From Pyxidicoccus caerfyrddinensis (lineage in GTDB: Bacteria; Myxococcota; Myxococcia; Myxococcales; Myxococcaceae), in NCBI RefSeq assembly GCF_010894405.1, contig NZ_JAAIYA010000005.1:310001-374000 (forward strand): DNA of 64,000 nucleotides, written 5' to 3'. The notes under the pieces are model-generated. The model ran no database searches. It worked only from the letters and a program-made list of their open reading frames with translations, and was not told the DNA's origin. This document shows, one piece after another, positions 60,150 through 64,000 of the stretch. Numbering within the stretch: position 1 is the stretch's first letter; the number at the start of each line of letters is the position of its first letter. The translations under genes and the position numbers were made by a program.

Positions 60150-61751
60150 GTGCGGCTGAAGCTGAAGTTGATGCAGAAGATGATGGTGGTGCCCGCGGTG
60201 GCCGGCGTGTTCCTCGTCGCCATCCTCGTGGCGTTCGTGACGCTGGGCATGCTGTCGGGCCGTGTGTACGAGCGCATCAACTCCTCCCACGTGCCCACCA
60301 TCGAGCTGAGCCGCGAGGTGAACCTCCGCTACCCGGGGCTCCACCGCGGCGTCATGGCCGAGGTGACGCGCAAGGCGGAGGGCGGGCTGGAGCCGCTGCG
60401 CACGGAGCTGAAGGAGCTGCAGGTGAAGCTCGACCTGGCGCGCGAGGTGTCGGGCGCGAAGGTGGAGCGGGCCGACGCGCTCAAGGGCGCGCTGACGGCG
60501 TACTGGACGGACGCCGAGCAGGCCCTGTCGCTCGCGGTGAAGGGTGACGCGCAGGCGGACGCCGCGCGCGCGAAGCTCGAGGCCGCCTACCAGTCGCTCC
60601 ACGGCGCGTTCAAGCAGGCCGCGGAGGAGGACGCGCAGACCATCGGCATCGCGTACGACGAGCTGAAGGGGCTGCAAGTCACCATGCAGGTGCTGGTCAT
60701 CGTGCTGGTGGTGGCGGGCATCACCCTGACGGTGCTGCTGGCGCTCTGGCTGCACCGCGAGGTGACGGTGCCGGTGGGCCGGCTGACGGCGGTGGCCACG
60801 CGGATTGCGCAGGAGGGAGACCTCACGCAGGCCATCGACACGAGCGCGCAGGACGAGGTGGGCGAGCTGGCGCGCGGCTTCAAGGTGATGGTGGACCGGC
60901 TGCGCAGCGTGCCGAGCACCATTGCCTCCGTGGTGACGGACCTGTCCGCGGCGGCCGGGCGCCTGACGCAGGCCAGCCAGGACCAGGTGAACTTCCTCAC
61001 CAACCAGTCCCGCAGCCTCACCGAGGCGAGCACCACGATTGCCGAAATCGCCCAGACGTCCAGCATGGCCGCCAGCCGCGCGGAGATGGTGCTGAAGGTG
61101 GCGGCGCAGGCGGACGCGTTCAGCGCCTCGGGCCAGGCGTCGATTGAGCAGAGCGCCGAGGGACTCCAGCAGATTCGCCAGCGGGTGGGCGCGCTCGTCG
61201 GCAGCATCGCGCACCTGAGCGACCAGGCCGTGCACGCGGGCGAAATCATCAGCAGCGTGAAGGACCTGGCGGACCAGTCCAACGTGCTGGCGCTGAACGC
61301 GGCGATTGAGGCCGCGCGCGCGGGCGAAGAGGGCCGGGGCTTCGCGGTGGTGGCGCGCGAGATGCGCTCGCTCAGCGGTCAGTCGCTGCAGAGCACGCAG
61401 CGCATCGGCAAGATTCTCCTGGAGATCAACCAGGCCATCCGCCAGACGGTGTCGATTGCGGAGGGTGACAGCCAGAAGATGGAGGAGGGCATCGAGCAGG
61501 TGCTCTCCTCGGCGAACACGCTGAAGGAAATCACCACGGTGGTGCAGGAGAGCAGCCAGGCCGCCCGGCAGATTGTCGCCTCCGTCACCCAGCAGAACGC
61601 GGGCATCGCGCAGATGACCGAGGTGATGACGCAGCTGTCGACGATGATGGCGGACGTGGTGACGGCGACGATGACGGCCGAGGAGGCCGTGATGTCCATC
61701 AACACGTCGCTGGGTCAGCTGAAGGACCTGTCGACCACGTTCCGCGTCTGA
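60150..61751 (+). CDS. Methyl-accepting chemotaxis protein
   Basis: This 533-residue chemoreceptor has TM1 at about 8-30 (VVPAVAGVFLVAILVAFVTLG), a periplasmic four-helix domain about 35-170, and TM2 about 175-200 (MQVLVIVLVVAGITLTVLLA). The HAMP domain (VPVGRLTAVATRIAQEGDLTQ) is followed by a cytoplasmic hairpin whose tip carries the CheA/CheW-binding sequence SNVLALNAAIEAARAGEEGR. No che genes are in the window, so it signals to an array encoded elsewhere. It starts at GTG 60150 behind TAGGGAG. A strong hairpin follows the stop. Confidence 0.93.
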   Translation: MRLKLKLMQKMMVVPAVAGVFLVAILVAFVTLGMLSGRVYERINSSHVPTIELSREVNLRYPGLHRGVMAEVTRKAEGGLEPLRTELKELQVKLDLAREVSGAKVERADALKGALTAYWTDAEQALSLAVKGDAQADAARAKLEAAYQSLHGAFKQAAEEDAQTIGIAYDELKGLQVTMQVLVIVLVVAGITLTVLLALWLHREVTVPVGRLTAVATRIAQEGDLTQAIDTSAQDEVGELARGFKVMVDRLRSVPSTIASVVTDLSAAAGRLTQASQDQVNFLTNQSRSLTEASTTIAEIAQTSSMAASRAEMVLKVAAQADAFSASGQASIEQSAEGLQQIRQRVGALVGSIAHLSDQAVHAGEIISSVKDLADQSNVLALNAAIEAARAGEEGRGFAVVAREMRSLSGQSLQSTQRIGKILLEINQAIRQTVSIAEGDSQKMEEGIEQVLSSANTLKEITTVVQESSQAARQIVASVTQQNAGIAQMTEVMTQLSTMMADVVTATMTAEEAVMSINTSLGQLKDLSTTFRV

Positions 61752-61774
61752 GCTGCGAAGAGGCGAACTTGGAG

Positions 61775-61798
61775 GGCGCCACCGTGCGAGGTGGCGCC
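61775..61798. terminator. Bidirectional terminator hairpin
   Basis: Perfect 9-bp stem GGCGCCACC/GGTGGCGCC with a 6-base loop, between the convergent chemoreceptor (stop 61751) and lipoprotein (stop 61837) genes; CCCCGG and a short TTT follow. Confidence 0.7.
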
Positions 61799-61836
61799 CC
61801 GGCCTGTTTCGAACTCCGCGGGGCCCTACCGATGAA

Positions 61837-62973
61837 TCACGGACCGTCCGGGCCCGGGTTGCCGTTGCCGCTGTCGGCGACGTAGCGCCATTGGCCGTCG
61901 GGCTGCCGGCGCCAGACGGAGAGGTACTTCACGTAGTGGGTTTCCGGCTTGTTGTCCGGGCCGGGCGAGACGGAGACGGCGCGGCCCACGGTGTAGGCCA
62001 GGTCGCCCGAGCTGGAAGCGCCGCCGAGCTTCGGCTCCCAGCGCAGGTCCACCGCACGGGGGATGGGCCCGTAGCCTTCCTTGATGGCGTCGTGGCCGAA
62101 GAAGCCGCTGGGGCCGCCGGGAATCACCGCGTTGGGCGCGGCCCAGGTGACGAAGGCCTGGCCCATGCCCTCGCGCGTGGACTGCTCGGAGAAGGCGGAG
62201 TCGGCGGCAAACGCCTCCGCCAGCACGTCCGAGGACGCCGCGGGCGCGGCCGGAGCCGTGTCGGTGGACACCGCCGAGAAGGAGGGCGGCACGGCAAGCG
62301 GGCCGCGAGCCTTGCCGAACACAGCGGCCGCGAGCCGCCACGGGCCTTCCGGCGTCCGCGTCCACACCGTGAGGTAGCGCTGGTAGCGCTTGGCGGGCTT
62401 CGGCTTGGGTGGCGCTCCAGGTGCGGCAGGCGCTCCAGGTGCGGCGGGCGCGGCAGGCGCTCCAGGTGACGAGACGCCGGGCGCGGGAGGGGCCGCGGCA
62501 CCGGGGGCCGCTGTCGCTCCGGCCGCTCCGGGAGCCGCGGCGCCCGTCGCCGCGCCTCCGGTCGAGTCGAGCAGCACCTGCCCCACCGCGTAACCCATCC
62601 GTCCGTCCGCGCTCACGTCCCAGACCAGGGCCTCCGCGCTGAGGACGCCGTCCCGCTCCAGCGGCTCGGCGGAGAGCTTCGCGCGGATGGCGTCGACACC
62701 GCGCAGCGTGTACTGCCCGTCCAGCAGCAGCAGCGCATCTGGGGCGGCGGACGCGGCAAGGCCCTCCGCGGACCCCTTCTTCGCCATTGCGTCGGCCATG
62801 GCGGCTTCGGCGGCGCGAAGCGACTCGCGCGCCTCGGCCGGTGACAGCGCCGCCTTCGCCGTGGCGGCGGGTGCTTCCTCCGTGGACGGCGCGCGGCCGG
62901 AAGCTCCCGGACCGGCGCAGGCCGTGGTGACCAGTGACACGAGGACAACGGCTCCCGCGAGCTGCTGCTTCAT
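61837..62973 (-). CDS. Lipoprotein with two NTF2/SnoaL-like domains and Ala/Pro/Gly linker
   Basis: This 378-residue protein has a lipoprotein signal ending TTAC (VVLVSLVTTACAG, Cys19). The first SnoaL/DUF4440-like domain covers about 45-140 (AADAMAKK-type helix, then LLLLDGQYTLRGVDAIRAKL, then DGRMGYAVGQVLL). A long low-complexity Ala/Pro/Gly linker spans about 140-195. The second domain completes with YLTVWTRTPEGPWRLAAAVF and, after another gap, AFVTWAAPNAVIPGG, YTVGRAVSVSPGPD and YLSVWRRQPDGQWRYVADSG. NTF2-like domains bind small molecules or act as scaffolds. GGAGGA precedes the ATG. It is upstream of no recognisable partner; the fhs gene lies 26 bases before it on the same strand. Confidence 0.78.
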   Translation of the reverse strand: MKQQLAGAVVLVSLVTTACAGPGASGRAPSTEEAPAATAKAALSPAEARESLRAAEAAMADAMAKKGSAEGLAASAAPDALLLLDGQYTLRGVDAIRAKLSAEPLERDGVLSAEALVWDVSADGRMGYAVGQVLLDSTGGAATGAAAPGAAGATAAPGAAAPPAPGVSSPGAPAAPAAPGAPAAPGAPPKPKPAKRYQRYLTVWTRTPEGPWRLAAAVFGKARGPLAVPPSFSAVSTDTAPAAPAASSDVLAEAFAADSAFSEQSTREGMGQAFVTWAAPNAVIPGGPSGFFGHDAIKEGYGPIPRAVDLRWEPKLGGASSSGDLAYTVGRAVSVSPGPDNKPETHYVKYLSVWRRQPDGQWRYVADSGNGNPGPDGP

Positions 62974-62998
62974 GACTTCCTCCGTGGTGTCTTCACAA

Positions 62999-64000
62999 TC
63001 ATTCGCCCTGCATCAGCCCGGTGATGCGGCCGTCATCGTGCACGGTGATGCGGCGGGCCGCCGGCTCGCGAGGCAGGCCGGGCATGGTGAGGATGTCGCC
63101 CGTGAGCGCCACCATGAAGCCCGCGCCCGCGGACAGCCGCACCTCGCGCACCGTCAGCGTGAAGCCGCGAGGCCGCCCCGGCTTCGCCGGGTCATCCGAC
63201 AGCGACAGGTGCGTCTTCGCCATGCACACCGGCAGCTCCGCGCCACCCAGCTCGCGCACCATCTGCAAATCCTTCATCGCCCCCGCCGTGAAGGCCACGT
63301 CGTCCGCGCCGTACACCGTGCGGGCAATCGCGCGGACCTTCTCCTCGGGGCTCTGCGTCAGCTCGTACAGGAAGCGCGGGCGAGGCGGCGCGGCGTCCGT
63401 GCGGTCCAGCATCTCCAGCACGCGGTCCGCCAGCTCCAGCGAGCCTTCTCCGCCGCGCGAGAAGCCCTCGCACACGGCCATCTCCACGCCGCGCTCACGG
63501 CCGAAGGCGCGCAGCTCCTCCAGCTCCGCCTCCGTGTCCTGCGGGAAGCGGTTGACGCACATGACGGCCGGCAGGCCGAAGGCCGCCACCGACTCCAGGT
63601 GTTTTTCCAGGTGGGCGAAGCCGCGCACCAGCGCCTCGCGGTCGGGCTCGGCCACGCGCGCGGCAGCGGCGCCACCGTGGTGCTTCAGCGCGCGCAGCGT
63701 CACCACCAGCATCACGCCCCGGGGCCAGATGCCCGCGTTGCGGCACTTGATGTCGAGGAACTTCTCCGCGCCCAGGTCGAAGCCGAAGCCGGCCTCCGTC
63801 ACCACTTCGTCCGCGTAGGCCAGGCCCATCCGCGTGCCCAGCACGGAGCTGCACCCGTGCGCGATGTTGCCGAAGGGGCCCGCGTGCACCAGCGCCGGCC
63901 CGCCCTCGCGCGTCTGCACGAGGTTGGGCATCAGCGCGTCCTTGAGCACCGCCACCATGGCCGCCGCCGCGTCCACGTCCCGTGCGCGCACCGGCTTGCC
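62999..64000 (-). CDS. fhs: Formate-tetrahydrofolate ligase, C-terminal part (N-terminus beyond window)
   Basis: This is the last 333 residues of an Fhs-type enzyme that makes 10-formyl-THF from formate, ATP and THF in one-carbon metabolism. Visible conserved pieces are LVQTREGGPALVHAGPFGNI, AHGCSS, DEVVTEAGFGFDLGAEKF, CVNRFPQDTEAELEEL, GADDVAFTAGAMKDL and TGDILTMPGLPREPAA near the end. The gene runs off the right edge at its 5' side; the stop is at 62999-63001. Full-length enzymes are about 555 residues, so roughly 40 % (with the Walker-type ATP site) is missing from view. Confidence 0.95.
   Translation of the reverse strand, partial: GKPVRARDVDAAAAMVAVLKDALMPNLVQTREGGPALVHAGPFGNIAHGCSSVLGTRMGLAYADEVVTEAGFGFDLGAEKFLDIKCRNAGIWPRGVMLVVTLRALKHHGGAAAARVAEPDREALVRGFAHLEKHLESVAAFGLPAVMCVNRFPQDTEAELEELRAFGRERGVEMAVCEGFSRGGEGSLELADRVLEMLDRTDAAPPRPRFLYELTQSPEEKVRAIARTVYGADDVAFTAGAMKDLQMVRELGGAELPVCMAKTHLSLSDDPAKPGRPRGFTLTVREVRLSAGAGFMVALTGDILTMPGLPREPAARRITVHDDGRITGLMQGE

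Noticed and set aside
59968-60159. 63-codon open frame before the chemoreceptor
   Set aside because: Crosses a GC-rich hairpin, overlaps the chemoreceptor start, and shows no protein-like pattern.
1-64000. tRNA, rRNA, CRISPR array, transposase or phage attachment site
   Set aside because: None was found by eye on either strand: no cloverleaf-type GTTCRANNC signatures, no regularly spaced repeats and no transposase or integrase motifs in the translated frames.

Overview
The window reads as chromosome of a fruiting myxobacterium (Myxococcus, Corallococcus or Pyxidicoccus type). It is very GC-rich (roughly 70 %), with long open frames on the opposite strand of almost every gene. It also carries family-level hallmarks: a TIGR02269-type lipoprotein beside a double-CXXCG protein (the SitA/SitI kin-discrimination arrangement), an FHA-domain sigma54 activator, a Ser/Thr kinase with a TPR-like tail, a sigma54 response regulator beside a split KdpD, and many lipoproteins. 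Genus is not determinable from this sequence alone. I found no rRNA, tRNA, CRISPR or insertion sequence.

Layout. 1-6.2 kb (minus): a truncated helical-repeat protein, a scramblase/LURP-like protein and a 1104-residue carboxypeptidase-regulatory-domain surface protein. 6.2-8.8 kb: a PlsC-type acyltransferase and a LysR regulator divergent from an MBL-fold protein. 8.9-11.7 kb is an accessory patch: a lipoprotein toxin/immunity pair and a lower-GC gene with a degenerate nuclease-like core. 11.7-23.5 kb: a GHDR-motif protein, a GNAT-like/cyclic-nucleotide-binding fusion, a YhaN/YhaO (SbcCD-like) operon, a second carboxypeptidase-regulatory protein and a class-V aminotransferase. 24-27.6 kb: a five-gene operon with 4-bp ATGA overlaps throughout (two small proteins, histidine kinase, class-I isoprenoid synthase-like protein, methyltransferase). 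27.8-40.2 kb: transporter, lipoproteins, ferritin-like protein, hydrolase, a molybdopterin oxidoreductase/cytochrome b pair, a beta-helix lipoprotein and an OmpL-like porin. 40.5-50.5 kb: a K+ transport island (26-aa peptide, kdpF, kdpA, kdpB, kdpC, 81-aa membrane protein, KdpD sensor half, separate histidine kinase, hemerythrin, sigma54 response regulator). 50.7-59.9 kb: small membrane protein, Ser/Thr kinase, ADYC-like secreted protein, then an FHA/sigma54 activator divergent from a glycine-zipper membrane-active protein, a subtilase and a 46-aa ORF. 60-64 kb: chemoreceptor, lipoprotein and the 3' part of fhs.

How genes work together. The kdp operon appears to be sigma54-controlled. A -24/-12-like element lies just upstream of the first small ORF, and the same 11-bp palindrome (TGCRNNNYGCA) occurs twice in front of kdp and twice in front of the sigma54 regulator gene. 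The FHA activator and its divergent neighbours share an intergenic region with three copies of a 15-bp palindrome (GGGCA-N5-TGCCC) followed by a second -24/-12-like element. This makes the glycine-zipper protein/subtilase/micro-ORF set a plausible, possibly undescribed, activator-controlled module.
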